A DNA stretch of 64,000 nucleotides from Dickeya zeae NCPPB 2538. GTDB taxonomy: Bacteria; Pseudomonadota; Gammaproteobacteria; Enterobacterales; Enterobacteriaceae. A program made the translations under genes and the position numbers. The first letter of the stretch is position 1, and the number at the start of each line of letters is the position of its first letter. This document shows, one piece after another, positions 16,496 through 26,049 of the stretch. The stretch covers positions 954,789 through 1,018,788 of the forward strand of contig NZ_CM001977.1 in the NCBI RefSeq assembly GCF_000406165.1. The letters are read 5' to 3'. The notes under the pieces are model-generated. The model saw only the letters and a list, made by a program, of their open reading frames with translations. It was not told where the DNA came from and did no database searches.

Positions 16496-19180
16496 TTAAG
16501 AAGCTACTTTATCGTTTGGGTCGAGGGCTTCTGTCAACCGTTGTTGCAATTTAAGCCGCAATTCGGGGCTTAATGCCCGCCTTTCGCTATCAGCCAAAAT
16601 AAACAGGTCTTCGACCCGTTCGCCGATGGTGGAAATGCGCGCGCCGTGCAACGACAAGTTGAGGTCGGCAAACACTTCGCCCACCCGAGCCAACAAACCG
16701 GGCTGGTCGAGGGCAATCAGCTCCATATAGCTGCGTCTGTCGGTATGAGTTGGCAGAAAACTGACTTCCGTTGGTACGCTGAAGTGGCGCAAGCGGGAAG
16801 AGGGGCGTCGCACCCTGGGATGTTGGTAATCCCGCTGGGTCAATGCCTGCTCGATGGCATGGCGAATCATATCATGCCTGTCCGGTGCCAGCGGGCTGCC
16901 GTCCGGCTCCAGCACGATAAATGTGTCCATCGCCATCCCGTCGCGGCTGGTGAAGATCTGGGCGTCGTGTACGCTGAGATTCCGGCGATCCAGCTCGCCT
17001 GCAACCGCTGCAAACAGATAAGGGCGATCCGGGCTCCAGATGAAAATTTCGGTACCGCCGCGGCTGGCCTGATGGCTAATTAAGACCATCGGCTTGCTGG
17101 TATCATGCTCCAGTAAATGGCGGGCATGCCAGGCCAGTTGATTGGGCGAGTGACGCAGGAAATAGTCTGCACGGCAGCGACTCCAGATGTGGTAGAGCGC
17201 TTCTTCGTCGATATTGTCCATACGCAGTAACGCCAGCGCCTGCAAACGATGGTGACGCACCCGTTCGCGCAAGTCTGGCGAGTTCTGCATGCCGCGGCGT
17301 AGCTGCTTTTCGGTAGCGAAATACAGTTCACGCAACAGGCTTTGTTTCCAACTGTTCCACAGCGTTTCGTTGGTGGCACAGATGTCGGCTACGGTCAGGT
17401 TCAGCAGGTAACGCAACCGGGTTTCACTTTGAACCTGTTCGGCAAACTGTTGAATGACCGCAGGGTCCTGAATATCGCGTCGCTGAGCGGTGACTGACAT
17501 CAACAGGTGGCAGCGCACCAGCCAGGCCACCAATTGCGCTTCTCGTGAGTTCAGCCCATGATGTGCGGCGAACTCCAGCGCGTCTTTGGCTCCCAGTTCC
17601 GAGTGGTCGCCACCACGTCCTTTGGCAATATCATGGAATAGTGCTGCCAGCAGCAATAATTCCGGCTGCGGCAGACGTGGATACAGCTCTACGCACAGTG
17701 GGTGGGACGCGCGGGTCGCTTCTTCGGTAAAGCTTTCCAGTTTCAGCAGTACCCGGATGGTATGTTCATCCACGGTGTAGGCGTGGAACAGGTCAAATTG
17801 CATCTGCCCGACAATGTTGCCCCACAATGGCATGTAGGCCCACAAGACGCTGTGGGTATGCATCGGCAACAGCGCCCGGCTGACGGCGCGCGGGTGGCGC
17901 AGAATGTTCATGAACAGGCTACGAGCTTCCGGTATGGTACACAGCGGCTGACTCAGGTGACGGCGCGCGTGGCGTAAATGCCGTAGCGTGGTTGAGTAAA
18001 TTCCGGTGATTTCCTGATTGCGCACCATCAGGTGGAACATGCGGATAATGGCTTCAGGTTTGCGCTCAAACAGGGTTTCGTCACACAGGTCGATAAGCTG
18101 GCCACGTAACTGAAAATCTTCATCCAACTGGCGGGGTTTCTCGCTGGTATCCAGCGCCAGTATCGCTTCATCAAACAGTTGCAGCAGCATCTGATTGAGT
18201 TCACCGACCCGGCGTGTCATCCGGTAGAAATCCTTCATCATGCGCTCAACTGGCGCGTTGCCTTCGCCCTGATATTGCAGCAGCTGTGCCACATTGAGCT
18301 GTCTGTCGAACAACAAGCGGTTATCGTAACGCGGCAGGATCAGATGCAAAGCAAAGCGAATACGCCAGAGAAAACTCTGGCACTCGTTGAGCTCGTTACG
18401 CTCAGCTTCCGTCAGGAACCCGAATCCCACCATTTCGTTAAGCGATGTCGCACCAAAGTGGCGACGAGCGACCCAGAGCAGGGTGTGAATGTCTCGCAAT
18501 CCGCCCGGGCTACTTTTGATATCCGGTTCAAGGTTGTAGCTGGTGCTGTGGTAGCGCTGATGGCGTTCGCGTTGTTCTGCTATTTTGGCGGGAAAGAAGG
18601 TTTCTGATGGCCAGAACGCATCGCTGAAAATGTGCTTTTGCAGCATGAGGAACAGAGCCACATCGCCGCAAATCATACGGGATTCAATCAGGTTGGTGGC
18701 GACGGAAATATCCGCCCGTCCTTCTTCCAGACATTCATCCAGCGTACGCACACTGTGGCCGACCTCCAGCCGCAAGTCCCACAGCAGAGTGATAAACGTT
18801 CCGATCGCCTGGGATTGCACATCGGTGAGTTTGTGCTGGCTTAGCACCAGCAGGTCAATATCCGACAGGGGGTGCAATTCTCCTCGCCCGTAGCCACCTA
18901 CCGCGACCAGTGCAGTTTGCGGCGTACATTCAAACCCATAGAACCGCCACAGCCGTTGCATCAGGTGGTCGATAAATAGCGTGCGGGCATCAATCAGGGC
19001 TTCTGCACTCACGCCCGCTTTGAACTCCTCCGACAGCCAGTTTTGGAACTGTTCCATATGGGTTTTCAGCGTCTGGCATTTCAGCATGTCATCCGTGAAA
19101 GTCAGCGGTGAAGCGGGGATAGGGTGAGCCGTGGAGGGCGGAGAGCCGGTGATATCATGCGGGGAGTTGTTATCGATCAT
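16496..19180 (-). CDS. glnD: bifunctional uridylyltransferase/uridylyl-removing enzyme GlnD
   Basis: GlnD senses glutamine and adds UMP to, or removes it from, the PII proteins GlnB and GlnK. The order is: a nucleotidyltransferase domain with GGYGRGELHPLSDIDLL near residue 90; a helical linker; an HD hydrolase domain with FHDIAKGRGGDHSELG near residue 500; and two C-terminal ACT domains. I start at the ATG at 19180 (894 residues; E. coli 890), after GGTGG. The frame is open to 19231, but that extension runs through the map terminator and has no homology. Confidence 0.94.
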   Translation of the reverse strand: MIDNNSPHDITGSPPSTAHPIPASPLTFTDDMLKCQTLKTHMEQFQNWLSEEFKAGVSAEALIDARTLFIDHLMQRLWRFYGFECTPQTALVAVGGYGRGELHPLSDIDLLVLSQHKLTDVQSQAIGTFITLLWDLRLEVGHSVRTLDECLEEGRADISVATNLIESRMICGDVALFLMLQKHIFSDAFWPSETFFPAKIAEQRERHQRYHSTSYNLEPDIKSSPGGLRDIHTLLWVARRHFGATSLNEMVGFGFLTEAERNELNECQSFLWRIRFALHLILPRYDNRLLFDRQLNVAQLLQYQGEGNAPVERMMKDFYRMTRRVGELNQMLLQLFDEAILALDTSEKPRQLDEDFQLRGQLIDLCDETLFERKPEAIIRMFHLMVRNQEITGIYSTTLRHLRHARRHLSQPLCTIPEARSLFMNILRHPRAVSRALLPMHTHSVLWAYMPLWGNIVGQMQFDLFHAYTVDEHTIRVLLKLESFTEEATRASHPLCVELYPRLPQPELLLLAALFHDIAKGRGGDHSELGAKDALEFAAHHGLNSREAQLVAWLVRCHLLMSVTAQRRDIQDPAVIQQFAEQVQSETRLRYLLNLTVADICATNETLWNSWKQSLLRELYFATEKQLRRGMQNSPDLRERVRHHRLQALALLRMDNIDEEALYHIWSRCRADYFLRHSPNQLAWHARHLLEHDTSKPMVLISHQASRGGTEIFIWSPDRPYLFAAVAGELDRRNLSVHDAQIFTSRDGMAMDTFIVLEPDGSPLAPDRHDMIRHAIEQALTQRDYQHPRVRRPSSRLRHFSVPTEVSFLPTHTDRRSYMELIALDQPGLLARVGEVFADLNLSLHGARISTIGERVEDLFILADSERRALSPELRLKLQQRLTEALDPNDKVAS

Positions 19181-19196
19181 GTTGCGCCACCATAAA

Positions 19197-19222
19197 CAAA
19201 AAAAAGCCGGCGCTAGCCGGCT
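19197..19222 (-). terminator. terminator of map
   Basis: On the minus strand AGCCGGC / GCCGGCT with a four-base loop is followed by at least seven T residues. It lies ten bases after the map stop and just before glnD, so glnD must start downstream of it. Confidence 0.92.
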
Positions 19223-19231
19223 TATGCTCAA

Positions 19232-20026
19232 TTATTCCTGATGCGTGATGATGTTGGGGATGGTGTCATCCTTACGCAACGTCATTATTTCGCAGCCGTT
19301 TTCAGTCACCACAATAGTATGCTCGTATTGCGCCGACAAGCTACGATCCTTGGTTTTTACCGTCCAGCCGTCTTTCATGGTACGAATGCGGTAATCACCA
19401 GCGTTAACCATAGGCTCTACGGTAAACACCATACCCGGTTGTAACACGACGCCACCGTCGTCGGCATCATAATGTAGTACCTGCGGTTCTTCATGGAAAC
19501 CCCGGCCGATACCATGCCCACAGTACTCGCGCACCACAGAGAAGTCCTGCGCTTCAACGTATTTCTGGATTTCGCGGCCCAGAGTGCGCAACCGGATACC
19601 CGGCTTTACCATCCGCAGTGCCAGATACAGGCTCTCCTGCGTCACTTTGCACAGGCGTTCCCCCAGAATCGTCGGTTTGCCGACGATGAACATTTTGGAC
19701 GTATCGCCGTGAAAATCGTCTTTGATCACCGTAACGTCAATGTTGACGATATCGCCGTCCTTGAGAGTTTTATCATCGCTCGGAATACCGTGACACACCA
19801 CTTCATTGACAGAAATGCAGACGGACTTAGGAAAGCCGTGATAGCCGAGGCAGGCGGAAATCGCATTTTGTTTGTTGGTGATGTGGTCATGGCAAATGCG
19901 GTCCAGTTCACCGGTGCTCACGCCGGGCACCACATAGGGCTCGATCATCTCCAGCACTTCCGCCGCCAGGCGGCCAGCCACACGCATTTTTTCGATGTCT
20001 TCAGAGGTCTTTATTGAAATTGCCAT
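19232..20026 (-). CDS. map: methionine aminopeptidase, type I
   Basis: Map removes the initiator methionine from nascent proteins with small second residues. The product is 264 residues, exactly the E. coli length, from the ATG at 20026. The pita-bread fold and dinuclear metal-site motifs are visible: NIDVTVIKDDFHGDTS (two Asp), EYCGHGIGRGFHEEP (His), FTVEPMVNAG (Glu) and YEHTIVVTENG (Glu). The open frame to 20113 adds 29 residues without homology. It is divergent from rpsB, as in E. coli. Confidence 0.96.
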   Translation of the reverse strand: MAISIKTSEDIEKMRVAGRLAAEVLEMIEPYVVPGVSTGELDRICHDHITNKQNAISACLGYHGFPKSVCISVNEVVCHGIPSDDKTLKDGDIVNIDVTVIKDDFHGDTSKMFIVGKPTILGERLCKVTQESLYLALRMVKPGIRLRTLGREIQKYVEAQDFSVVREYCGHGIGRGFHEEPQVLHYDADDGGVVLQPGMVFTVEPMVNAGDYRIRTMKDGWTVKTKDRSLSAQYEHTIVVTENGCEIMTLRKDDTIPNIITHQE

Positions 20027-20177
20027 TGCATTCAGTCCGCAGGTATCGTCATTTCGACGAAAGAGGGTCAGTAAATAGTGATTTATGGTATCAGCCCAGC
20101 CTGACACTGCCAAATCATCATTCCTTCATGGGACTGTCATCGTCGGCAGGATGTACGGCGGTAGAATGCAACAAAAG

Positions 20178-20207
20178 TTGGTGTCCGTGGGCGGTTTATG
20201 GTATAAA
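20178..20207 (+). promoter_or_regulatory. promoter of rpsB-tsf
   Basis: TTGGTG (20178-20183) and TATAAA (20202-20207) are 18 bp apart, and the -10 box is followed by the G+C-rich discriminator GCGCGCC typical of growth-rate-controlled ribosomal promoters. The leader of about 180 nt to the start codon contains a GCCGG/CCGGC hairpin (20212-20225). In E. coli this leader is the site of S2 autoregulation; I cannot confirm the S2-binding structure. Confidence 0.65.
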
Positions 20208-20392
20208 GCGCGCCGGTGTTCCGGCTGGAATTTCAGATGACTGAGTTCCTGTCGGTTCAAACTGAACTCACTATGTGTATAACACACACGTGTCGACACA
20301 TTCGCCGGGGTGCCTGTAATGGTTTTTCCATTCTGGTCGGTGTAATGGGACACGTGGAGGCATAACCCCATACTTAATCTATAGAGGTAATC

Positions 20393-21118
20393 ATGGCAAC
20401 TGTTTCCATGCGCGACATGCTCAAGGCTGGCGTACACTTTGGTCACCAGAAACGTTACTGGAACCCGAAAATGAAGCCGTTCATCTTCGGTGCTCGTAAC
20501 AAAGTTCACATCATCAACCTTGAGAAAACAGTACCGATGTTCAACGAAGCCCTGGCTGAGCTGAACAAAATTTCTTCCCGTAAAGGCAAGATTCTGTTTG
20601 TTGGTACTAAGCGCGCAGCAAGCGAAGCGGTAAAAGAAGCTGCTAACAACTGCGACCAGTTCTTTGTGAACCATCGCTGGTTGGGCGGTATGCTGACTAA
20701 CTGGAAAACCGTTCGTCAGTCCATCAAGCGTTTGAAAGATCTGGAAACCCAGGCTCAGGACGGCACGTTCGACAAGCTGACCAAAAAAGAAGCGCTGCTG
20801 CGCACCCGTGAACTGGACAAGCTGGAAAACAGCTTGGGCGGTATCAAAGACATGGGCGGTCTGCCTGACGCGCTGTTCGTTATCGACGCCGATCACGAAC
20901 ACATTGCTATCAAAGAAGCAAACAACCTGGGTATCCCGGTATTTGCAATTGTTGATACCAACTCCGATCCGGATGGCGTTGATTACATCATCCCTGGTAA
21001 CGACGACGCCATTCGTGCAGTAAGCCTGTACCTGAATGCTGTTGCTGCTGCTGTCCGTGAAGGCCGTTCTCAGGATCTGGCTGCTCAGGCAGAAGAGAGC
21101 TTCGTCGAAGCTGAATAA
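20393..21118 (+). CDS. rpsB: 30S ribosomal protein S2
   Basis: S2 binds 16S rRNA at the body-head junction and recruits S1. The 241-residue protein has the family signatures ATVSMRDMLKAGVHFGHQ at the N-terminus and FVNHRWLGGMLTNWKT near residue 97, plus the acidic C-terminal tail. The start follows AGAGG (20383-20387). It is the first gene of rpsB-tsf; codon use is strongly biased toward preferred codons, as expected for high expression. An attenuator-like terminator lies after it. Confidence 0.98.
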   Translation: MATVSMRDMLKAGVHFGHQKRYWNPKMKPFIFGARNKVHIINLEKTVPMFNEALAELNKISSRKGKILFVGTKRAASEAVKEAANNCDQFFVNHRWLGGMLTNWKTVRQSIKRLKDLETQAQDGTFDKLTKKEALLRTRELDKLENSLGGIKDMGGLPDALFVIDADHEHIAIKEANNLGIPVFAIVDTNSDPDGVDYIIPGNDDAIRAVSLYLNAVAAAVREGRSQDLAAQAEESFVEAE

Positions 21119-21171
21119 TAAGGCCAGCTCTGTTGAGCCCTTATTAACCAGGTATTGACATATGTTGGTTA

Positions 21172-21196
21172 GGGGGCCTTGTCGGGCCCCCTTTTT
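21172..21196 (+). terminator. attenuator/terminator between rpsB and tsf
   Basis: GGGGGCC / GGCCCCC with a six-base loop is followed by TTTTT. As in E. coli, a fraction of transcripts should stop here, so S2 mRNA exceeds EF-Ts mRNA unless readthrough occurs. Confidence 0.9.
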
Positions 21197-21243
21197 ACTT
21201 ATCTCTTACTTATCTCCGCCACGAGATAACCGAGGAAAAGATA

Positions 21244-22101
21244 ATGGCTGAAATTACCGCTGCCCTGGTAAAAGAACTGCGCGAACGTACCGGCGCAGGC
21301 ATGATGGAATGTAAAAAAGCTCTGGTTGAAGCCAACGGCGACATCGAGCTTGCAATCGACAACATGCGTAAATCTGGCCAGGCTAAAGCTGCGAAAAAAG
21401 CGGGTCGTGTTGCCGCTGAAGGTGTGATCCTGACCAAAATTGCCGCTGACGGCAAATACGGCATCATCGTTGAGCTGAACTGCGAAACTGACTTCGTAGC
21501 AAAAGACGCTGGCTTCAAAGCGTTTGGCGAAGAAGTGGCTACCGCTGCACTGAACGAACGCATCACTGACGTTGACGTTCTGAAAGCGAAATTCGAAGAA
21601 CAGCGTACTGCGCTGGTAGCGAAAATCGGTGAAAACATCAACATCCGTCGTATCGCAGTGATGACTGGCGACGCGCTGGGTTCTTACATGCACGGTGCTC
21701 GCATCGGCGTTATGGTTGCTGCTACCGGTGCTGAAGAAGAGCTGATCAAGCACATCGCTATGCACATTGCTGCCAGCAAACCGGAATACGTCAACGCTGA
21801 AGACGTACCGGCTGACGTGGTTGCCCGCGAGCATCAGATCCAGTTGGATATCGCCATGCAGTCCGGCAAGCCGCGCGAAATCGCTGAGAAAATGGTTGAA
21901 GGCCGTATGCGTAAATTCACCGGCGAGATCTCTCTGACCGGTCAGAATTTCGTGATGGACCCGAACAAAACCGTTGGCCAACTGCTGAAAGAGCACAACG
22001 CTTCTGTAAGCAGCTTCATCCGCTACGAAGTGGGTGAAGGTATCGAGAAAGCTGAAGTTGACTTTGCTGCTGAAGTCGCAGCAATGAGCAAACAGTCTTA
22101 A
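21244..22101 (+). CDS. tsf: elongation factor Ts
   Basis: EF-Ts exchanges GDP for GTP on EF-Tu. The 285-residue protein (E. coli 283) begins with a UBA-like domain (ALVKELRERTGAGMMECKKA) followed by the core. The EF-Tu-contacting motif TDFVA is present in NCETDFVAKDAGF near residue 80. Codon use indicates high expression. Second gene of the rpsB operon; a strong terminator follows. Confidence 0.98.
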   Translation: MAEITAALVKELRERTGAGMMECKKALVEANGDIELAIDNMRKSGQAKAAKKAGRVAAEGVILTKIAADGKYGIIVELNCETDFVAKDAGFKAFGEEVATAALNERITDVDVLKAKFEEQRTALVAKIGENINIRRIAVMTGDALGSYMHGARIGVMVAATGAEEELIKHIAMHIAASKPEYVNAEDVPADVVAREHQIQLDIAMQSGKPREIAEKMVEGRMRKFTGEISLTGQNFVMDPNKTVGQLLKEHNASVSSFIRYEVGEGIEKAEVDFAAEVAAMSKQS

Positions 22102-22103
22102 TA

Positions 22104-22136
22104 AAAAGGGAGCCGCCAGTTGGCGGTTCCTTTTTA
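22104..22136 (+). terminator. terminator of rpsB-tsf
   Basis: GGAGCCGCC / GGCGGTTCC with an AGTT loop (22109-22130, one G-T pair) is preceded by AAAAA and followed by TTTTTAT. Confidence 0.92.
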
Positions 22137-22271
22137 TCCAGCCAAGCTATTCGCGATACCCGTAATTCGTGATACAAGCAATTTCATGGCATCTGGCCCC
22201 TTATCAATGGTGCGCCGGGTGTGGCAGTAATAACCCCCAGTACGATGACAGCCTGTTAGGACAAGAACACC

Positions 22272-23003
22272 ATGGCAACCAACGCAAAACCCGTATATCA
22301 ACGAATCCTGCTGAAGCTGAGTGGCGAAGCGCTGCAGGGAGCTGAAGGTTTCGGTATCGATGCGAGCATCCTCGATCGCATGGCCCAGGAAATAAAAGAG
22401 TTGGTTGAATTGGGCATTCAGGTCGGTGTAGTCATCGGTGGTGGTAACCTGTTCCGCGGCGCGGGTTTGGCCAAAGCAGGCATGAACCGCGTGGTGGGCG
22501 ATCATATGGGGATGTTGGCCACCGTGATGAACGGTTTGGCGATGCGTGATTCGCTGCATCGTGCTTATGTCAACGCCCGTCTGATGTCGGCCATTCCGCT
22601 TAATGGCGTGTGCGACAATTACAGCTGGGCTGAAGCTATCAGCCTGCTGCGTAACAACCGTGTGGTGATTTTTTCTGCCGGTACTGGCAACCCCTTCTTT
22701 ACCACTGACTCTGCTGCTTGCCTGCGTGGCATTGAAATCGAAGCCGACGTGGTATTGAAAGCCACCAAAGTAGACGGCGTTTTCTCAGCTGATCCGGTTA
22801 AAGATCCTAATGCAACGCTCTACGAATCACTGAATTATCAGGAAGTCCTGGAGCGTGAGCTCAAAGTCATGGATCTGGCCGCCTTTACGCTGGCGCGCGA
22901 CCATAATCTGCCAATCCGTGTGTTCAATATGAACAAGCCAGGGGCGCTGCGTCGTGTCGTGATGGGCGAAAAAGAAGGGACGTTGATCAGTAATAACGGC
23001 TAA
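22272..23003 (+). CDS. pyrH: UMP kinase
   Basis: PyrH is a hexameric kinase that phosphorylates UMP to UDP and is activated by GTP and inhibited by UTP. The 243-residue protein (E. coli 241) belongs to the amino-acid-kinase fold: ILLKLSGEALQG at the N-terminus, VVIGGGNLFRGA near residue 56, FSAGTGNPFFTTDSAA near residue 137 and KATKVDGVFSADP near residue 158. It lies between tsf and frr, as in nearly all gamma-proteobacteria. Confidence 0.97.
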   Translation: MATNAKPVYQRILLKLSGEALQGAEGFGIDASILDRMAQEIKELVELGIQVGVVIGGGNLFRGAGLAKAGMNRVVGDHMGMLATVMNGLAMRDSLHRAYVNARLMSAIPLNGVCDNYSWAEAISLLRNNRVVIFSAGTGNPFFTTDSAACLRGIEIEADVVLKATKVDGVFSADPVKDPNATLYESLNYQEVLERELKVMDLAAFTLARDHNLPIRVFNMNKPGALRRVVMGEKEGTLISNNG

Positions 23004-23144
23004 CGTCTAATTTAAGGTAATATCTTGTTTTGGTGACACAAGATTGCGCCTATATTGCCAGCCTGCTGCTGGCAATCGATGATTCGCTGGGTCATGCAAG
23101 CCGTGCGTGACCTGACTGGCAACCAGTTTTCAAGGGTTCACAAC

Positions 23145-23702
23145 GTGATTAATGAAATCAGAAAAGACGCCGAAACTCGCATGGATAAATGCGTAGAGGC
23201 TTTCAAAAACCAGATCAGCAAAGTGCGTACTGGCCGAGCGTCCCCTAATCTTCTGGATGGTATCCATGTGGAGTATTACGGTAGCGCAACCCCGTTACGC
23301 CAGTTAGCCAATATCGTGGTGGAAGATTCTCGTACGCTGGCCGTCACCGTATTTGACCGGACCCTGGGCCCGGCGGTGGAAAAAGCTATCATGGCATCTG
23401 ACCTTGGACTGAATCCGATGTCTGCCGGTACGGTTATTCGTGTTCCGCTGCCGCCGCTGACGGAAGAACGCCGTAAAGATCTGATCAAAGTGGTGCGTGG
23501 TGAAGCAGAGCAAGGGCGAGTTTCGGTGCGTAACGTTCGTCGCGACGCGAATGACAAGCTCAAGGCGCAGCTGAAAGACAAAACCATCAGCGAAGACGAA
23601 GAGCGTCGCGCTCAGGATGACGTCCAGAAACTGACTGACGGTTTTATTAAGAAGATTGACGCCGCTCTGGCGGAGAAAGAAAAAGAACTGATGGATTTCT
23701 GA
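23145..23702 (+). CDS. frr: ribosome recycling factor
   Basis: RRF splits post-termination ribosomes together with EF-G. The GTG at 23145 gives 185 residues, exactly the E. coli length, and follows AAGGG (23132-23136); the open frame to 23055 has no family support. The protein has the two-domain L shape: INEIRKDAETRMDKCVEAF, then RTGRASPNLLDGI, and a C-terminal three-helix domain with RRKDLIKVVRGEAEQGR. It uses GTG instead of ATG. Confidence 0.96.
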   Translation: MINEIRKDAETRMDKCVEAFKNQISKVRTGRASPNLLDGIHVEYYGSATPLRQLANIVVEDSRTLAVTVFDRTLGPAVEKAIMASDLGLNPMSAGTVIRVPLPPLTEERRKDLIKVVRGEAEQGRVSVRNVRRDANDKLKAQLKDKTISEDEERRAQDDVQKLTDGFIKKIDAALAEKEKELMDF

Positions 23703-23903
23703 TTCATCGATTCGGTACAGCGCCGCTGGCAGGTGTGCAGTGTTGTCTGCCCCTTCCGCGGCGTTTTGTTTTTCAGCTTTTTTGATGCGGGATGTTTTGT
23801 GTAACGCCACGCATTTTCACACCAGCCTCATCGACAGGCCGGCGCTGACGTTACAGACTGGCACCACGCCTGTCATCAACCCCAGCTTTATCAGGTCATA
23901 TTC

Positions 23904-25097
23904 ATGAAGCAACTGACAATCCTCGGCTCCACCGGTTCTGTTGGCGTTAGTTCACTGGCCGTGGTCAGGGCCAATCCAGACAAATTTTCGATAATGGCAT
24001 TGGTCGCCGGGCGTAATGTTTCCCTGATGGCGGAACAGTGCCTGGAGTTCTGCCCGGCGTATGCCTCAATGGCGGATGAAGATGCCGCACATGAACTGCG
24101 TATCCGCTTACGTGACGCGGGGAGTCGGACGGCTGTGTTATCAGGCGCACAGTCTGCCTGCGAGCTGGCTGCGCTGGATGGGGTCGATCAGGTGATGGCG
24201 GCGATTGTCGGTGCAGCAGGGCTATTGCCGGCACTCGCGGCCATTCGTGCGGGTAAACAAGTTCTGCTGGCGAATAAAGAATCGCTGGTGACGTGTGGTC
24301 GCCTGTTCATGGACGAAGTGTCGAAGAACGGGGCGAGACTGTTGCCAGTTGATAGTGAACACAGTGCGATTTTTCAGAGTTTACCTGAGCCAATCCAGCG
24401 GCAACTGGGATATGCTTCGTTAACGCAATACGGGGTTGAGCGAGTGGTGCTGACCGGTTCGGGTGGGCCATTTCGTGAGATTCCGCTTGCTGCATTGGAG
24501 AGTGTCACTCCTGAACAGGCGTGCGCCCATCCAAACTGGTCTATGGGGCGAAAGATTTCGGTGGATTCCGCCACCATGATGAATAAGGGACTGGAATATA
24601 TCGAGGCGCGATGGCTGTTTAATGCCTCGGAATCACAGATGGAAGTGGTTATCCATCCCCAATCCGTTATCCACTCTATGGTGCGCTACCGGGATGGCAG
24701 TGTGATGGCGCAATTGGGTACACCCGATATGCGAACCCCTATAGCCTATGCGATGGCTTATCCTGATCGTGTTTTTTCCGGTGCGGCAGCACTTGATTTC
24801 AGCCGCCTGGGCGCGTTGACCTTCTCTGAGCCGGATTTTCAGCGCTACCCTTGCCTGCGCCTGGCGATTGAGGCATGTAATCAAGGGCAGGCTGCCACGA
24901 CGACTCTCAATGCAGCAAATGAAATTGCGGTTGCGGCATTTTTACAATCCGGTATTCGGTTTACCGATATCGCCGCAGTCAATCAGTGCGTGATGGAACA
25001 ACTGACATTACCTGAACCGCAAAGCGTTGATGATGTGTTGTCTATCGATACCTGGGCAAGACAAGCCGCAGAAAATGTATTGCGGCGTTATCAGTGA
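23904..25097 (+). CDS. dxr: 1-deoxy-D-xylulose 5-phosphate reductoisomerase
   Basis: Dxr (IspC) converts DXP to 2-C-methylerythritol 4-phosphate with NADPH, the first committed step of the MEP isoprenoid pathway, and is the fosmidomycin target. The 397-residue protein (E. coli 398) has the NADPH loop GSTGSVG (residues 8-14), ANKESLVTCG, the metal site LLPVDSEHSAIFQ near residue 150, and the substrate motif SVDSATMMNKGLE near residue 220. It is followed by a strong terminator, although uppS of the connected pathway comes next. Confidence 0.97.
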   Translation: MKQLTILGSTGSVGVSSLAVVRANPDKFSIMALVAGRNVSLMAEQCLEFCPAYASMADEDAAHELRIRLRDAGSRTAVLSGAQSACELAALDGVDQVMAAIVGAAGLLPALAAIRAGKQVLLANKESLVTCGRLFMDEVSKNGARLLPVDSEHSAIFQSLPEPIQRQLGYASLTQYGVERVVLTGSGGPFREIPLAALESVTPEQACAHPNWSMGRKISVDSATMMNKGLEYIEARWLFNASESQMEVVIHPQSVIHSMVRYRDGSVMAQLGTPDMRTPIAYAMAYPDRVFSGAAALDFSRLGALTFSEPDFQRYPCLRLAIEACNQGQAATTTLNAANEIAVAAFLQSGIRFTDIAAVNQCVMEQLTLPEPQSVDDVLSIDTWARQAAENVLRRYQ

Positions 25098-25189
25098 CCT
25101 GACGCGGGTGTGTTTGTTCACATGCGCCTGAAATGGTATAGTCTGCGCCGCTTGATGCAGGTGGTTATTAATAAAATACCACGGTGATG

Positions 25190-25216
25190 AAAGCTGTGTG
25201 TTCACAGCTTTTTTTA
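25190..25216 (+). terminator. terminator between dxr and uppS
   Basis: AAAGCTGTG / CACAGCTTT with a TGTT loop runs straight into TTTTT. uppS must have its own promoter or depend on readthrough. Confidence 0.92.
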
Positions 25217-25278
25217 TGCTGTCAGGTTTGGCTGCGACTGGATAATCATTTTCTTGCTCGAGGAAATCAATACACGCT

Positions 25279-26040
25279 ATGCCCTCCGAAAATCAACACG
25301 GTAATCAAAAGTTGTTACCTAACGGCCCCCGCCATGTCGCAATTATCATGGATGGCAATGGTCGTTGGGCTAAACAGAGGGGAAAGCTGCGGATCTCCGG
25401 TCATCAGGCAGGAGTGAAGTCAGTACGCCGAGCGATCAGTTATGCGGTCAGCCAGAACCTTGAAGCCTTGACGCTATACGCATTCAGTAGCGAAAACTGG
25501 AACCGTCCGGCGCAGGAAGTTTCTGCGTTGATGGAGCTGTTTGTGCGCGTATTGAATAGCGAAGTCAAAAGCCTGCACAAGCACAATGTCCGTTTGCGAG
25601 TTATCGGTGATATTAGTCGATTCAGTAGTCGATTACAGGGACTGATCCAGCGTTCCGAAGCGATGACAGAAAATAATACGGGCCTGACTCTGAATATTGC
25701 TGCGAATTATGGCGGGCGTTGGGATATTATCCACGGGGTCAGAAAAATCGCCGAGCAGGTTCAGGAAGGGTTACTGCGTCCTGATACCATTGATGAGTCG
25801 ACTCTGAATCGTTACATGTGCTTAAACGATCTGGCTCCGGTCGATTTGCTAATAAGAACCAGTGGAGAACATCGCATCAGCAATTTCCTGCTATGGCAGA
25901 TTGCGTATGCAGAACTCTATTTTACCGATGTTCTCTGGCCGGATTTTGACGAACAAACCTTTGAAGGTGCCATTCATGCCTTTGCTCAACGTGAGCGTCG
26001 CTTTGGGGGAACTACGCCTGACGATGCAGATGCATCGTAG
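25279..26040 (+). CDS. uppS: undecaprenyl diphosphate synthase
   Basis: UppS (IspU) condenses eight isopentenyl units onto farnesyl diphosphate with cis geometry to make the C55 carrier precursor for peptidoglycan and O-antigen. The 253-residue protein shows the catalytic AIIMDGNGRWAK (Asp25), TLYAFSSENWNRP near residue 72, and RTSGEHRISNFLLWQ plus the terminal RERRFGG. It is followed by cdsA with a nine-base gap. Confidence 0.96.
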   Translation: MPSENQHGNQKLLPNGPRHVAIIMDGNGRWAKQRGKLRISGHQAGVKSVRRAISYAVSQNLEALTLYAFSSENWNRPAQEVSALMELFVRVLNSEVKSLHKHNVRLRVIGDISRFSSRLQGLIQRSEAMTENNTGLTLNIAANYGGRWDIIHGVRKIAEQVQEGLLRPDTIDESTLNRYMCLNDLAPVDLLIRTSGEHRISNFLLWQIAYAELYFTDVLWPDFDEQTFEGAIHAFAQRERRFGGTTPDDADAS

Positions 26041-26049
26041 GGGGGATTT

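Noticed and set aside
19181..19231. Longer glnD N-terminus
   Set aside because: The extension runs through the intrinsic terminator of map and has no similarity to GlnD; the ATG at 19180 gives the family length.
20126..20902. 258-codon open frame antisense to rpsB
   Set aside because: It is a shadow of a highly expressed, strongly codon-biased gene; no ribosome site and no recognisable protein motif. Similar long shadows lie opposite tsf (21199-21996), rlmM (8768-9604), lpxA (33008-33739), bamA (29177-29839) and accA (39077-39964).
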